DNA from: Clostridia bacterium
GTDB lineage: Bacteria > Bacillota_A > Clostridia > Oscillospirales > CAG-272
Length of the DNA stretch: 33,688 bases
Direction of reading: 5' to 3'
NCBI GenBank assembly: GCA_017936125.1
Contig: JAGBGE010000002.1
Span: forward strand, 1 to 33,688
Positions within the stretch are counted from its first letter, which is position 1. Each line of letters opens with the position of its first letter. Positions 7,736-16,130 of this stretch are shown here, piece by piece. The position numbers and the translations under genes are program-made. Below the pieces are notes generated by a model. It made no database searches and was not told the origin of the DNA. It saw nothing but the letters and a program-made list of their open reading frames with translations.

Positions 7736-9664
7736 TTACATCACAATTTCATAGAGCGTGAGCAATTCTTCCTCAATCTCGCTCTTTCGCTCGTCGATTT
7801 GCGCCGCCCTTACGTAGTCGCTTGCCGCCTCGCCGAATAATTCCTCGTCGAGCGCAACAAGCTCGGCTTCGAGCTCCTTGATTTTCGCTTCGGCTTTCGC
7901 TCTCTGCTTTTCCTCGCTGCGCTTCTGCGCCTTTTCGCGCTTGCGCTCCTCGTAGTCGGCTTTGGCATCTGTGGGAGGCGCGGGCGCTTTCGCCGCCACC
8001 TCGACAGCCCGCCTCTCGCGGCGCTGCATATATTCCTCAAATGCGTTGTCGTAGCTCTCGAGCGGATAGTCGAGCATACCGTTATTCTTTGTCGGATCGA
8101 GCTCAATAATACGCGTTGCTATTTTATTTATAAAATATCTGTCGTGCGACACGGCGATTATCGTGCCGTCAAACGCGAGCAGCGCGCTCTCAAGCGCCTC
8201 GCAGGAGCCGATGTCAAGATGGTTGGTCGGCTCGTCCATTACGAGCAGATTCACCTTTTTGAGTATCAGCTTTGCCAGCGTCAGCCTCGCGCGCTCACCG
8301 CCCGAGAGAGTCGATACCGTTCTCGCAATATCGTCTGCGTCAAAGAGGAAGAGCGCGAGAGTCGAGCGCAGCTCGAGGTCTGTCTTGTCGGGATATTCCG
8401 AGCGAAGCTCCTCAAAGACGGTGTTCGTAGCCGTCAGCCCTCTGTTCTCCTGGTCGTAGTATCCTATCTTTATATTATATCCCAGCAGGATTTTGCCCGC
8501 CTTGGGGGTTAGCAGGGAATTGATAAGCTTCATCAAGGTTGACTTGCCGCAGCCGTTCCTGCCGAGGAACATCACGCGCTCGTATCTTCTTATAAGGAAG
8601 GAAAGATTCCTTATTATATCCTCGCCGCCGTAGGAGAACGCCACGTCCTTGACGAGCAGTACGTCGCCTGCCGACTCCTCCTCGGTAGCAAATGACAGAC
8701 GGATATTCTTCTCGTCCTTTGGCGCAAGCTCGATTTTCTCCATTCTCGCGAGCTGCTTTTCCTTGGAGCGAATGGTCACGAAGTTATGCTCTCGGTTGCA
8801 TCGACGCTGGAAGTCGATGTTCGCCTTGATTTTCGCAATCTCCTTCTGCTGCTCCTTATAGCGCTTCTCGAGCGCCGCCGCCTCAGCCTCGCTCTGCTCC
8901 TTACAGCGAGAGTAGCTGCCGTTGTATAGACGCGCCTTGCCGTACCTGAGCCAGAGAGTCTTATTAGTCGTTCTGTCGAGGAAATATCTGTCGTGCGACA
9001 CGATAAGCACCGTCTTTTTGTACGAGGCAATAAAGCTCTCAAGCCAGGCGAGCGCGTCAATGTCGAGATGGTTGGTCGGCTCGTCGAGCATGAGTATGTC
9101 GGGCTCGGTTGCGAGCAGTCTGGCAAGCGCCAGGCGTGTGTACTGTCCGCCCGAGAGAGTACCGATGCTTCGCTCTATCATCTCCTCGTCGAAGCCGAGT
9201 CGCAGCAGCATTCCGCGGCATCTGCCACGGAACTCAAGTCCGCCGTCGGCGGCAAAGCGCGTGCTCTGCTCGCTCAGCCTCGCGGTCAGCGCGAGAGTGC
9301 GCTCGTCGTCACCGGTAGACGCCGCCTCTGCAAGCTCTGCCTCGGTTCTCGCTATCTCTTTTTCGAGCGCGAGTAATTCGGGGTGAGCCGTGTACATATA
9401 TTCAAGACAGGAGAGGTTTTTCGGCAGGGCGGTGAGGTCGGCATTCTGCGAGAGCATACCGACGGTATGCCCCTTCTGCACGTAGACCGCGCCCGAGGTG
9501 GGCTGATATTCGCCCGTTATTATTTTGAAAAGCGAGCTTTTGCCCGCGCCGTTGACGCCAATGATACCGAGTCTGTCCCCGTCGTTGATAGAAAAGGACA
9601 CGTCGCGGAGAATCACGTCAGCGCCAAACTCCAGAGTTATATCCTGTGTGGATAAAGCTATCAT
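7736..9664 (-). CDS. ABC-F family ATPase
   Basis: A soluble two-nucleotide-domain ABC protein (642 residues) without membrane segments. Members act on the ribosome, either in translation control or in antibiotic protection. The first domain has Walker A GVNGAGKSS (36-44), signature LSGGQYTRLALARLL and Walker B ILMLDEPTNHLD. A charged linker follows, then the second domain with GRNGCGKSTLMK, LSGGERARLTLAKL and LLVMDEPTNHLD. A Lys/Glu-rich C-terminal coiled coil of about 90 residues follows. ATG 9664 is preferred because family similarity begins there; only a weak GGA lies upstream. The promoter is at 9702-9730. ribF follows after 108 nt without a visible terminator. Which ABC-F subgroup it belongs to cannot be decided by eye. 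Confidence 0.92.
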   Translation of the reverse strand: MIALSTQDITLEFGADVILRDVSFSINDGDRLGIIGVNGAGKSSLFKIITGEYQPTSGAVYVQKGHTVGMLSQNADLTALPKNLSCLEYMYTAHPELLALEKEIARTEAELAEAASTGDDERTLALTARLSEQSTRFAADGGLEFRGRCRGMLLRLGFDEEMIERSIGTLSGGQYTRLALARLLATEPDILMLDEPTNHLDIDALAWLESFIASYKKTVLIVSHDRYFLDRTTNKTLWLRYGKARLYNGSYSRCKEQSEAEAAALEKRYKEQQKEIAKIKANIDFQRRCNREHNFVTIRSKEKQLARMEKIELAPKDEKNIRLSFATEEESAGDVLLVKDVAFSYGGEDIIRNLSFLIRRYERVMFLGRNGCGKSTLMKLINSLLTPKAGKILLGYNIKIGYYDQENRGLTATNTVFEELRSEYPDKTDLELRSTLALFLFDADDIARTVSTLSGGERARLTLAKLILKKVNLLVMDEPTNHLDIGSCEALESALLAFDGTIIAVSHDRYFINKIATRIIELDPTKNNGMLDYPLESYDNAFEEYMQRRERRAVEVAAKAPAPPTDAKADYEERKREKAQKRSEEKQRAKAEAKIKELEAELVALDEELFGEAASDYVRAAQIDERKSEIEEELLTLYEIVM

Positions 9665-9701
9665 TATATTATATATTCCATTCTTATTATTAACAACTAG
9701 T

Positions 9702-9730
9702 ATTCTACCACAAACGAACGAAAAAATCAA
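9702..9730 (-). promoter_or_regulatory. Sigma-A promoter for ABC-F operon
   Basis: On the minus strand TTGATT (9730-9725) and TAGAAT (9707-9702) are separated by 17 nt. The start codon is 38 nt downstream of the -10. Confidence 0.7.
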
Positions 9731-9740
9731 TATCACCTTT

Positions 9741-9803
9741 TATGCGCATAAAATGCATAAAAATGCGAATATTCACTATGCATAAACAATGCATATTATG
9801 CAT
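9741..9803. promoter_or_regulatory. ATGCAT palindrome cluster
   Basis: Four ATGCAT palindromes (9753, 9778, 9789, 9798), most extended to ATGCATAA or TATGCATA, plus the palindrome TATGCGCATA (9741-9750), lie within 63 nt. They start 11 nt upstream of the ABC-F promoter's -35 and about 175 nt upstream of the divergent transporter promoter. This has the form of an operator cluster. The rest of the 9665-10062 gap is A/T-rich with no other feature besides the two promoters. Confidence 0.5.
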
Positions 9804-9977
9804 AAAACTGAAAATTCAGCCTCGCGCGCGTAAATAAAATCTTTTGCGCTAAAATAAAAATCTTTATATTTTAATTAAATGGAAGCAATTTCCTTGTGCA
9901 AACTGCACAAAAACCGTGTCAGTTTTAGCGAAAATAAATAAAAATGCAACAAAAGTGAATTTTTTTGCAAAAATGTA

Positions 9978-10006
9978 TTGACTTTTCGGGGATAGGGGTG
10001 TATAAT
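9978..10006 (+). promoter_or_regulatory. Sigma-A promoter for amino-acid transporter
   Basis: TTGACT (9978-9983) and TATAAT (10001-10006) are 17 nt apart, almost perfect consensus. Transcription would begin near 10013, about 50 nt before the proposed ATA start of the binding protein. A small GGGC/GCCC hairpin (10029-10041) lies in the leader. Confidence 0.85.
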
Positions 10007-10062
10007 TATGACATCACAAAAACAAAGCGGGCAACAAGCCCAAAAGAAAGAAGGAAAAAAAC

Positions 10063-10989
10063 ATAAAAAAAATTATTTCACTCATTCTAGTAGCAGTACT
10101 TGCTATCACGTCCGTATTCGCACTCGGCTCTTGTAACCTCTTCGGTGGCAAAGAGGAAGACAATCTCTCCGCAGCATATGACAAGGCTATTGCCGATATC
10201 GGTTACGCTCCCGTTGAGGGCGCAGAGACTATCGTAGTTGCTATGTCCCCCGACTTCGCTCCCATGGAGTTCTACGACACAGCTAAGTCCGGCGACGCGG
10301 CTATCGTTGGCTTCGACGTTATTCTTGCTACCTATCTTGCAAAAGAGCTTGGCATGAACCTCAAGATCGATCCCATGTCCTTCGACGCTTCTATGGCAGC
10401 AGTTTCCTCCGGCAACGCTGACCTTGCTATCTCCGGCTTCTCCTGGACCGCAGACCGTGCAGAGACCTTCCTTATCTCCGACTACTACGTAGCAGGTGAG
10501 AACGAGACCGAGCAGATTCTTATCACCACCGCTGCAAAGAAGGATCAGTTTACCGCTGACAAGTCCGACTTCTCCGGCCTCAAGATAGGCGCGCAGGGCG
10601 GTTCTCTCCAGGAGCTTCTCGTTAAGGAGCAGCTTGTGACCAAGGGCGCTACCATCGAGCTTTACGACAACATCAACACTGCGGCAGCAGCTCTTTCTAC
10701 CGGTGACATCGACGCTCTTGCAGTTGCATACGGTAACGGCGAGGCTCTCGCAAACGATACTATCGTTCTCTCCGACTTCTACTTCGAGGTTGAGGAAAAG
10801 TATAAGAACAACGTAGTTCTTCTTAACAAGAACGACGCAGAGCTTCTTACAAAGGTAAACGCAGCGCTTGCAAAGGCTATGGCTGCTAACCTCTATGACG
10901 GTTGGTACGAGGCTTGCCAGATTTACGCAGAGGTTAAGACCGCTGACGAGCTTGGCTACGACGACGAGGGTAACAAGATTACCGAGTAA
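10063..10989 (+). CDS. Polar amino-acid ABC transporter binding lipoprotein, probable ATA start
   Basis: An extracellular family 3 solute-binding protein that delivers an amino acid to the permease. From the first conventional ATG (10243, MSPDFAPMEFYD) the signal peptide is missing. The same frame is open upstream and encodes KKIISLILVAVLAITSVF followed by a lipobox ending ALGSC and a Gly/Glu-rich spacer: a complete lipoprotein signal. The only position that fits AAGGA (10051-10055, 7 nt spacing) is ATA at 10063, and no ATG, GTG, TTG or CTG occurs in frame between the upstream stop (10009) and 10243. The mature domain shows GFDVILATYLAKELG and DLAISGFSWTADRAETF. From ATA the product is 308 residues. 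Alternatives are ATT at 10072 or 10075, or a base error. It is first in the transporter operon. Confidence 0.85.
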   Translation: MKKIISLILVAVLAITSVFALGSCNLFGGKEEDNLSAAYDKAIADIGYAPVEGAETIVVAMSPDFAPMEFYDTAKSGDAAIVGFDVILATYLAKELGMNLKIDPMSFDASMAAVSSGNADLAISGFSWTADRAETFLISDYYVAGENETEQILITTAAKKDQFTADKSDFSGLKIGAQGGSLQELLVKEQLVTKGATIELYDNINTAAAALSTGDIDALAVAYGNGEALANDTIVLSDFYFEVEEKYKNNVVLLNKNDAELLTKVNAALAKAMAANLYDGWYEACQIYAEVKTADELGYDDEGNKITE

Positions 10990-11003
10990 TTTATAACTTG
11001 ATA

Positions 11004-11035
11004 GAGCTGCCGTGCTGATTTCGGTACGGCGGCTC
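11004..11035 (+). other. Intergenic hairpin between binding protein and permease
   Basis: GAGC-T-GCCGT (11004-11013) pairs with ACGGC-G-GCTC (11026-11035). There is no T-run after it. Hairpins at this point in transporter operons often lower downstream expression or stabilise the binding-protein mRNA; that role is inferred here. Confidence 0.5.
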
Positions 11036-11073
11036 GTCTTGCGTTATAAAATCATTTTATTTGGAGAAAAAAT

Positions 11074-11766
11074 ATGTATTTAATCACACTTTTTGAGGAT
11101 ATGGGCAAGATCTTCACGAAATATTGGGATATGTTCCTTATTGAAGGTCTCAGCGCGACCATACTCCTTTCCATAATGACGGTTGTCTGCGGCACTATCT
11201 TCGGTGCGCTTCTCGCATTCGTTAAGATCGGTAAATTCAAGCCGCTTAAATGGATAGTCAACGCAGTAGTTGAGGTTATCCGTGGCACACCTATGCTTCT
11301 TCAGCTTTACATAAGCACCTTCCTTATTCCCGTACTTATCCCCGCTATGAACGAGCTTGAAAACAAAAAGCTCCTTTGCATCTCCTTTACGCTTATTCTC
11401 AACAGCGCGGCGTACGTTTCGGAGATTATCCGTTCGGGTATCGAGGCGGTTGACAAGGGTCAGACCGAGGCGGCTAGAAGCCTTGGACTTAACTCTACCA
11501 CCACCATGGTGCAGATCGTGCTTCCCCAGGCGGTGAAGAATATTCTCCCTGCGCTCGGCAACGAGTTTATCACGGTTATCAAGGAAACCTCGCTTGCATC
11601 TACCTTCTACGTAGGAGAGCTTATGACCACCTACCATATGCTTGTTGGTAAGACGCACAATCCGCTTCCCATACTTATGATAATAGGTGTAATTTACTTC
11701 ATACTGAACTTCGTGCTTTCCAAGGCACTCGGTGTGTTTGAAAGGAGAATGAAGGCTCGTGCTTAA
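11074..11766 (+). CDS. Amino-acid ABC transporter permease (HisMQ/GlnP type)
   Basis: An integral membrane subunit of a polar amino-acid importer, 230 residues, probably homodimeric because only one permease gene is present. Hydrophobic segments include [20 protein letters not shown] and the C-terminal [17 protein letters not shown]. The EAA loop that docks the ATPase reads [20 protein letters not shown] (about residues 131-150). Family features [12 protein letters not shown] and [17 protein letters not shown] are present. GGAG lies 7 nt before ATG 11074. Its end overlaps the ATPase gene by 8 nt. Confidence 0.94.
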   Translation: MYLITLFEDMGKIFTKYWDMFLIEGLSATILLSIMTVVCGTIFGALLAFVKIGKFKPLKWIVNAVVEVIRGTPMLLQLYISTFLIPVLIPAMNELENKKLLCISFTLILNSAAYVSEIIRSGIEAVDKGQTEAARSLGLNSTTTMVQIVLPQAVKNILPALGNEFITVIKETSLASTFYVGELMTTYHMLVGKTHNPLPILMIIGVIYFILNFVLSKALGVFERRMKARA

Positions 11767-12766
11767 GATTAATAACATTTATAAGAATTTCGGCAAGCTT
11801 GAGGTTCTCAAGGGTGTTTCCACCGATATTGCCGAGGGCGAGGTCGTTTCGATTATCGGCGCGTCGGGCTCGGGTAAGTCCACGCTCCTTCGCTGTATGA
11901 ACCTGCTTGAGACTCCCACCTTCGGTGAGGTCTGGATGGACGGCAAGCTTCTGACTCCCGTTGACCCCTACCTGCATCCCGAGGTTATCAAGGTGTCGAA
12001 TACGTACAAGAAGCTCGTTGATGGCGGTATGGATGAGGAATCCGCAGTGGCAAAAATCAAGGCGGAGGATCTTCTTAACGAGAAGTTCTCGGCTGCCGAG
12101 GGCAAGGAATATAAGAAGGCTATCAAGAAGATTTACAGCGAAAATCACCTTGACATAAATATCGCCCGTCAGAAGATGGGTATGGTGTTCCAGCAGTTCA
12201 ACCTCTTTAACAATAAGTCGGTTAAGCAGAACATAATGCTCGCTCCTATCAAGACGGGAATGGAGAAGATCAACGCGGCAAAGCGTCACAACGCTTGGGT
12301 CAGCTTCACCAACCTCTTTAAGAAGGAGAAAGCGCCGCTTACAGAGATTACCGAAACGAAGAAGTCGCTGACCGAGAAGGCAGAGGCAAAGGCTATGTCG
12401 CTTCTCAAGCGAATCGGACTTGAGGAGAAGGCTGACGTTTATCCCTCGACTCTCTCGGGCGGACAGAAGCAGAGAATTGCAATCGTCCGCGCGCTTGCTA
12501 TGGACCCCGAGGTTATCCTCTTCGACGAGCCGACCTCCGCGCTCGACCCCGAGATGATAGGCGAGGTTCTCGACCTAATGAAGCAGCTTGCCAACGAGGG
12601 CATGACGATGGTTATCGTAACTCACGAGATGGGCTTTGCCCGTGAGGTATCGAACAGAGTTCTCTTTGTTGACGAGGGCTACATCAAGGAGGAATCCGCT
12701 CCCGACGAGCTCTTCAAGAATCCGAAGGACGCGCGTCTTAAGGACTTCTTATCGAAGGTGCTGTAA
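11759..12766 (+). CDS. Amino-acid ABC transporter ATPase with two insertions
   Basis: The nucleotide-binding subunit that powers the importer. It has Walker [10 protein letters not shown] (34-42), Q-loop VFQQF (143-147), signature LSGGQ (232-236), Walker B VILFDEP (252-258) and a THEMG switch histidine. At 335 residues it is about 90 longer than the usual GlnQ/HisP size. The excess sits in two places: residues about 66-131, between the first beta sheet and the Q-loop strand, and about 167-206, in the helical subdomain before the signature helix. Both inserts are Lys/Glu-rich. The start is GTG at 11759, overlapping the permease stop, with AAGG 5 nt upstream. No frameshift is seen; the core is intact, so it is likely functional. 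Confidence 0.93.
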   Translation: MLKINNIYKNFGKLEVLKGVSTDIAEGEVVSIIGASGSGKSTLLRCMNLLETPTFGEVWMDGKLLTPVDPYLHPEVIKVSNTYKKLVDGGMDEESAVAKIKAEDLLNEKFSAAEGKEYKKAIKKIYSENHLDINIARQKMGMVFQQFNLFNNKSVKQNIMLAPIKTGMEKINAAKRHNAWVSFTNLFKKEKAPLTEITETKKSLTEKAEAKAMSLLKRIGLEEKADVYPSTLSGGQKQRIAIVRALAMDPEVILFDEPTSALDPEMIGEVLDLMKQLANEGMTMVIVTHEMGFAREVSNRVLFVDEGYIKEESAPDELFKNPKDARLKDFLSKVL

Positions 12767-12980
12767 TTTAGGCTCCCTCCGAGAGGGGGCTCCCGCGTAA
12801 GCGGGTGGAGGAGCTTGCGAATGAGTTTGCATGGCTTTGTTTCAATATACAAGCGCTCTCTCCTTCCGTCACGGCATAGCCATGACACCTCTCGCTTAGA
12901 CTCGGTCACAAAACGGCTCTGGCGTTATTAACGCCATTCACTACCGTTTTGCCACTCCGTCACCTCCGCAGGGAGGCTAA
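12767..12980. repeat. MITE-like palindromic element 1
   Basis: The ends are imperfect inverted repeats: TTTAGGCTCCCTCCG at the left (12766-12780) against the complement of CGCAGGGAGGCTAAA (12967-12981). Inside are the hairpin CCCGCGTAAGCGGG (12792-12805), the motif GCTTAGACTCGGTCA (12894-12908), and a nested structured module: AAAACGG (12910-12916), GGCGTTATTAACGCC (12921-12935), CCGTTTT (12944-12950). A related module is at 24810-24850. No protein is encoded. It sits between the transporter ATPase and its terminator. Confidence 0.75.
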
Positions 12981-12984
12981 AAAC

Positions 12985-13013
12985 AAAAATGGCTGTCCTG
13001 TACAGCCATTTTT
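12985..13013 (+). terminator. Intrinsic terminator after transporter operon
   Basis: A perfect 12-bp stem, AAAAATGGCTGT / ACAGCCATTTTT, encloses a 5-nt loop and ends in a T-run. It is symmetrical, so it could stop transcription in both directions. It lies only 17 nt before the ATG of the M20 gene. Confidence 0.85.
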
Positions 13014-13030
13014 CAAAATACGAGGTATTT

Positions 13031-14473
13031 ATGAACGAAAAAAAGCAAATAGCCATATCGGCAATAGATAATAATAAGGAAATTTTCACCGCACTTTCCG
13101 ACAGAATCTGGGAATATGCGGAGCTTTCGCTGAAAGAATTCAAGTCGGCAGAGGACTACTGCGAAACGCTTGCGAGCCTCGGCTTTGAGGTAGAGAAAAA
13201 CGTCGCGGGCATTCCTACCGCCTTTCTCGGCAAGTGGGGAAGCGGTAAGCCTGTTATCGGCATACTCGGTGAGTACGACGCTCTCTCGGGACTCTCGCAG
13301 ATTGGCGGCGCTACCGAGCGCGAGGAGCTGGTTAAGGGTGGCTCAGGTCACGGCTGCGGTCACAATATGCTTGGCGCAGGCTCGCTCGCGGCGGCTTACG
13401 GTATCAAGGAATATCTGAAATCAACGGGCAAATCAGGCACGGTAATATTCTATGGCACGCCCGGTGAGGAAGGCGGCGCAGGCAAGGCGTTTATGGCGAA
13501 AGAGGGCATATGGTACAACCTCGACGCTGCGCTCACATGGCACCCGATGGACGCAAACGAGGTGTCCGTCGGCACCTGCAACTCCTGCATTCAGGTGCTG
13601 TATAAGTATAAGGGCGTTGCCTCTCACGCGGCAGGCGACCCCGAGCACGGCAGAAGCGCGCTCGACGCAGTTGAGCTGATGAACGTCGGCGTGCAGTATC
13701 TGCGTGAGCATACCAAGGACGACGCGCGCATTCACTACGCGATTATCGACGGCGGCGGAGCTTCGCCCAACGTCGTTCAGCCCACCGCCTCGGTGCTCTA
13801 TATGGTGCGCTCAAAGCTGGTCAGCGACGCTCTCGAGCTTCAGAAGCGCGTGGACAAAATTGCCGACGGTGCGGCTCTGATGACCGAGACCACCTACGAG
13901 CGCATATTCATCGACGGCTGCTCGGGTACAGTGCCGAACAGCGTGCTTGAGGAGCTTGTATATAATAATATGAAGTCTATTCCTCTGCCCGAGTACACCA
14001 AGGCAGAGCTCGACTATGCCGAGAAGCTCAAGGCTACATACGAGTCCTACGGAACGCCCTCAATAGCCGCGCAGTACAGCAAAGCGGCAAGGGCAGAGGT
14101 AGAAGCGCTCTCGGAGAACGGCAAAAAAGCGATAAATGACTTTATCGCCCCTCTGCACAAGGGCTATCACTTCTCGCCCGGCTCGACCGACGTCGGTGAC
14201 GTGTCCTGGCAGACACCTGCCGTTCAGCTCTACACCGCCTGCTTCACATCGGGCGCGCCCGGCCACTCCTGGCAGAACGTGTCCGTCGGCAGAACCTCAA
14301 TCGGCCACAAGGGTATGCTCTACGCCGCCAAGGTGCTTGCCGCCTCGGCAATCGAGCTTTACGAGAGCCCCGACCTGCTCGCCGCGGCAAAGGCAGAGTT
14401 CTGTGAGAACACCCAAGACGGCTACACCTGCCCGATCCCCGAGAACGAGTACGCCAAGGCAGTGGAGATATAA
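13031..14473 (+). CDS. M20-family amidohydrolase (AbgB-like)
   Basis: A zinc-dependent amidohydrolase of peptidase family M20D, 480 residues, cytoplasmic (no signal peptide). Metal-site motifs are GHGCGHNMLG (106-115), GTPGEEGGAGK (142-152) and TWHPM with His171. The dimerisation domain contains VASHAAGDPEHGRSALDAVE. The sequence resembles p-aminobenzoyl-glutamate hydrolase subunit B; other aminoacyl-amide substrates are equally possible. I chose ATG 13031, with GAGG 5 nt upstream; an open frame reaches 12989 but would start inside the terminator hairpin. The gene follows that terminator by 17 nt and no separate promoter is visible, so it may depend on read-through. Confidence 0.9.
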   Translation: MNEKKQIAISAIDNNKEIFTALSDRIWEYAELSLKEFKSAEDYCETLASLGFEVEKNVAGIPTAFLGKWGSGKPVIGILGEYDALSGLSQIGGATEREELVKGGSGHGCGHNMLGAGSLAAAYGIKEYLKSTGKSGTVIFYGTPGEEGGAGKAFMAKEGIWYNLDAALTWHPMDANEVSVGTCNSCIQVLYKYKGVASHAAGDPEHGRSALDAVELMNVGVQYLREHTKDDARIHYAIIDGGGASPNVVQPTASVLYMVRSKLVSDALELQKRVDKIADGAALMTETTYERIFIDGCSGTVPNSVLEELVYNNMKSIPLPEYTKAELDYAEKLKATYESYGTPSIAAQYSKAARAEVEALSENGKKAINDFIAPLHKGYHFSPGSTDVGDVSWQTPAVQLYTACFTSGAPGHSWQNVSVGRTSIGHKGMLYAAKVLAASAIELYESPDLLAAAKAEFCENTQDGYTCPIPENEYAKAVEI

Positions 14474-14511
14474 ATTCGGAATTAGGAATTAGTAATTCAA
14501 AATTAGAAATT
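14474..14511. repeat. Short A/T-rich AATTAG repeats
   Basis: Immediately after the M20 stop the motifs GGAATTAGGAATTAGTAATT and AAATTAGAAATTC follow each other. Such AATTAG runs occur as intergenic repeats in gut Clostridia. The rest of the gap to 14569 holds nothing recognisable except the ribosome binding site of the next gene. Confidence 0.4.
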
Positions 14512-14569
14512 CTGAAAGCCGGCGCGATAAATTTGAATGATAAATGAGAATTTGACGGGGGAGATTACG

Positions 14570-14731
14570 ATGAAAAACAAGATTCTTTGTGTCTTATTTT
14601 TAATAGCGGCTTGCTGCTTTCTGGCAGGTACCGTTAACCATATAGTCAACACGCACGAAGGCTGGTTGTCCTCTTTGTTGTTGGCTGGCGGGTGCTTATG
14701 CGGAGCGCTTGTGTTTTATAAGAAGAAATAA
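14570..14731 (+). CDS. Small two-segment membrane protein
   Basis: A 53-residue protein with two hydrophobic segments, ILCVLFLIAACCFLAGTV near the N-terminus and SSLLLAGGCLCGALVFY near the C-terminus, joined by a polar loop (NTHEGW) and ending in KKK. ATG 14570 is preferred because GGGGGAG stands 6 nt upstream; an earlier in-frame ATG at 14537 lacks one. I do not recognise a family. The downstream zinc-ribbon gene is 28 nt away, so the two may be co-transcribed. Confidence 0.55.
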   Translation: MKNKILCVLFLIAACCFLAGTVNHIVNTHEGWLSSLLLAGGCLCGALVFYKKK

Positions 14732-14759
14732 AAATCCTCAATTTTAGGAGTTTTGATAA

Positions 14760-14957
14760 ATGAGATGTAACAAATGTAATGCAGAAATGTTTAATGCCAA
14801 ATTGACCGGAAACACATTATATCCTTTGATACTGACTAATAAGAAAAAAGGAATATTGGAACCTGAAAAAAGATGTTATGTTCTATGCTATGTGTGCTCT
14901 GAATGCGGATACGTCGAACTCTATGCAGAAAAGCCAAAGGAGTTAAAAATTGATTGA
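14760..14957 (+). CDS. Small zinc-ribbon protein
   Basis: A 65-residue protein with two cysteine knuckles, MRCNKCNAEM (Cys3, Cys6) and CYVCSECGYVELYAEKP near residues 43-59, the usual pattern of a one-domain zinc ribbon. AGGAG precedes the ATG by about 9 nt. Proteins of this form are common and mostly uncharacterised in Clostridia; function unknown. It ends 45 nt before an intrinsic terminator. Confidence 0.7.
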   Translation: MRCNKCNAEMFNAKLTGNTLYPLILTNKKKGILEPEKRCYVLCYVCSECGYVELYAEKPKELKID

Positions 14958-15002
14958 CAAGCTCCAATTTGACAAGAAATATCAGCGCATTGATTTTAGA
15001 AA

Positions 15003-15038
15003 GACTCCCTTTATGCAAGGGAGCCTTTTCTTTTTTTA
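15003..15038 (+). terminator. Intrinsic terminator after zinc-ribbon gene
   Basis: CTCCCT (15005-15010) and AGGGAG (15018-15023) form a hairpin with GC extensions, followed by CCTTTTCTTTTTTT. Confidence 0.85.
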
Positions 15039-15084
15039 GTTACTTATTATTCTGATTGTTTCTTGGCGAGCGTTGCGCTTGCAC

Positions 15085-15132
15085 CAAAAAATAAGAATAC
15101 GGCATATCTCTTTTGAGATGTGCCGTATTCTT
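15085..15132 (-). terminator. Intrinsic terminator after lspA-rluD
   Basis: An 18-bp stem (15093-15110 with 15115-15132, one wobble) encloses a 4-nt loop. On the minus strand it is followed by ATTTTTTGG, so it terminates the leftward lspA-rluD transcript. It faces the plus-strand terminator at 15003-15038. The space up to 15194 holds nothing else. Confidence 0.85.
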
Positions 15133-15194
15133 GCCAAACTATTCTTAATATTACACTTGTGGAAGATTTTTGATAAAAATGTAAATTTTACTTG

Positions 15195-16130
15195 TCAAAT
15201 TTGTTCTTTTTTGAGAATTTCAAGCGCCTTTTTGAACTCGGCTGGAAGCTCGCATTCGAAGGTCATTCGCTCGAGTGTCTTGGGGTGCGTGAGCGTTAAG
15301 CGAATGGCGTGGAGCGCTTGACCGTTAAAGAGCTGGGGGTGCTTTTTCTCAAACTGCGTTTTCGACTTCGCGTACACCTCGTCACCGAGCAGGGCGTGGC
15401 CCGTGTAGGACATATGCACTCTTATCTGGTGCGTTCTGCCGGTTTCAAGCCTCAGGGCAAGGTAGGAAATATTGCCAAATCGCTCCAGCACCTCGTAGTG
15501 CGTGATTGCTTCGCGCGCCGACTCGTCGGAGAGCAGCACAGCCATTCTTTTTCTGTCTATCGGGTGACGACCAATCGGGTAATTGACGGTGCCACTGTCT
15601 TCACTGAAGCCCCCCGTTACAAGCGCGCGATATTCACGCTCGATGCCGTGATGCTTCAGCTCTGCGGAGAGCGCGGTGTGCGCCTCGTCATTCTTCGCAA
15701 CGACGAGCAGGCACGAGGTGTCCTTGTCGATTCTATGCACGATTCCCGGACGCATCACACCACCGATACCCGAGAGCGAGTCACGGCAATGGTAGAGCAG
15801 AGCGTTGACCAGCGTGCCCGTGTAATTACCCGGCGCGGGGTGAACGACCATACCCTTCGGCTTGTTGATGACAATAATATAATCGTCCTCGTAGACGATG
15901 TCGAGAGGAATGTCCTCGGGCAGAGCCTCGGGCTCCTTCGCCTCGGGAATATTTATCTCGATTTCGTCGCCCGATTTGACCGCGTATTTCTTCGGCTCGG
16001 TCTTTCCCGAAACGAGAACACAGCCGTCCTCGATGAGTCTTGCCGCATTGCTCCTTGATATAGAGGCAGCCTCGGCGCAGAATGCGTCGAGGCGCTGTCC
16101 CTTTTGTTCGTCAGTTACTTTCAGTATCAT
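15195..16130 (-). CDS. RluD-family rRNA pseudouridine synthase
   Basis: A pseudouridine synthase that isomerises uridines in 23S rRNA; the exact positions are not predictable from sequence. The 311 residues comprise an N-terminal S4 RNA-binding domain (QRLDAFCAEAASISRSNAAR) and the RluA/RluD catalytic domain with motif GIVHRIDKDTSCLLVVAK, catalytic Asp135. Near the C-terminus LRLETGRTHQIRVHM is typical. It overlaps the end of lspA by 20 nt, as in many Bacillota. Confidence 0.94.
   Translation of the reverse strand: MILKVTDEQKGQRLDAFCAEAASISRSNAARLIEDGCVLVSGKTEPKKYAVKSGDEIEINIPEAKEPEALPEDIPLDIVYEDDYIIVINKPKGMVVHPAPGNYTGTLVNALLYHCRDSLSGIGGVMRPGIVHRIDKDTSCLLVVAKNDEAHTALSAELKHHGIEREYRALVTGGFSEDSGTVNYPIGRHPIDRKRMAVLLSDESAREAITHYEVLERFGNISYLALRLETGRTHQIRVHMSYTGHALLGDEVYAKSKTQFEKKHPQLFNGQALHAIRLTLTHPKTLERMTFECELPAEFKKALEILKKEQI

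Noticed and set aside
12900..12980. tRNA-like sequence on the minus strand (GTGACGGAGTGGC followed by paired arms)
   Set aside because: No anticodon arm with a 7-nt loop, no TTCGANTC T-loop and no acceptor pairing; the structure fits the palindromic element better.
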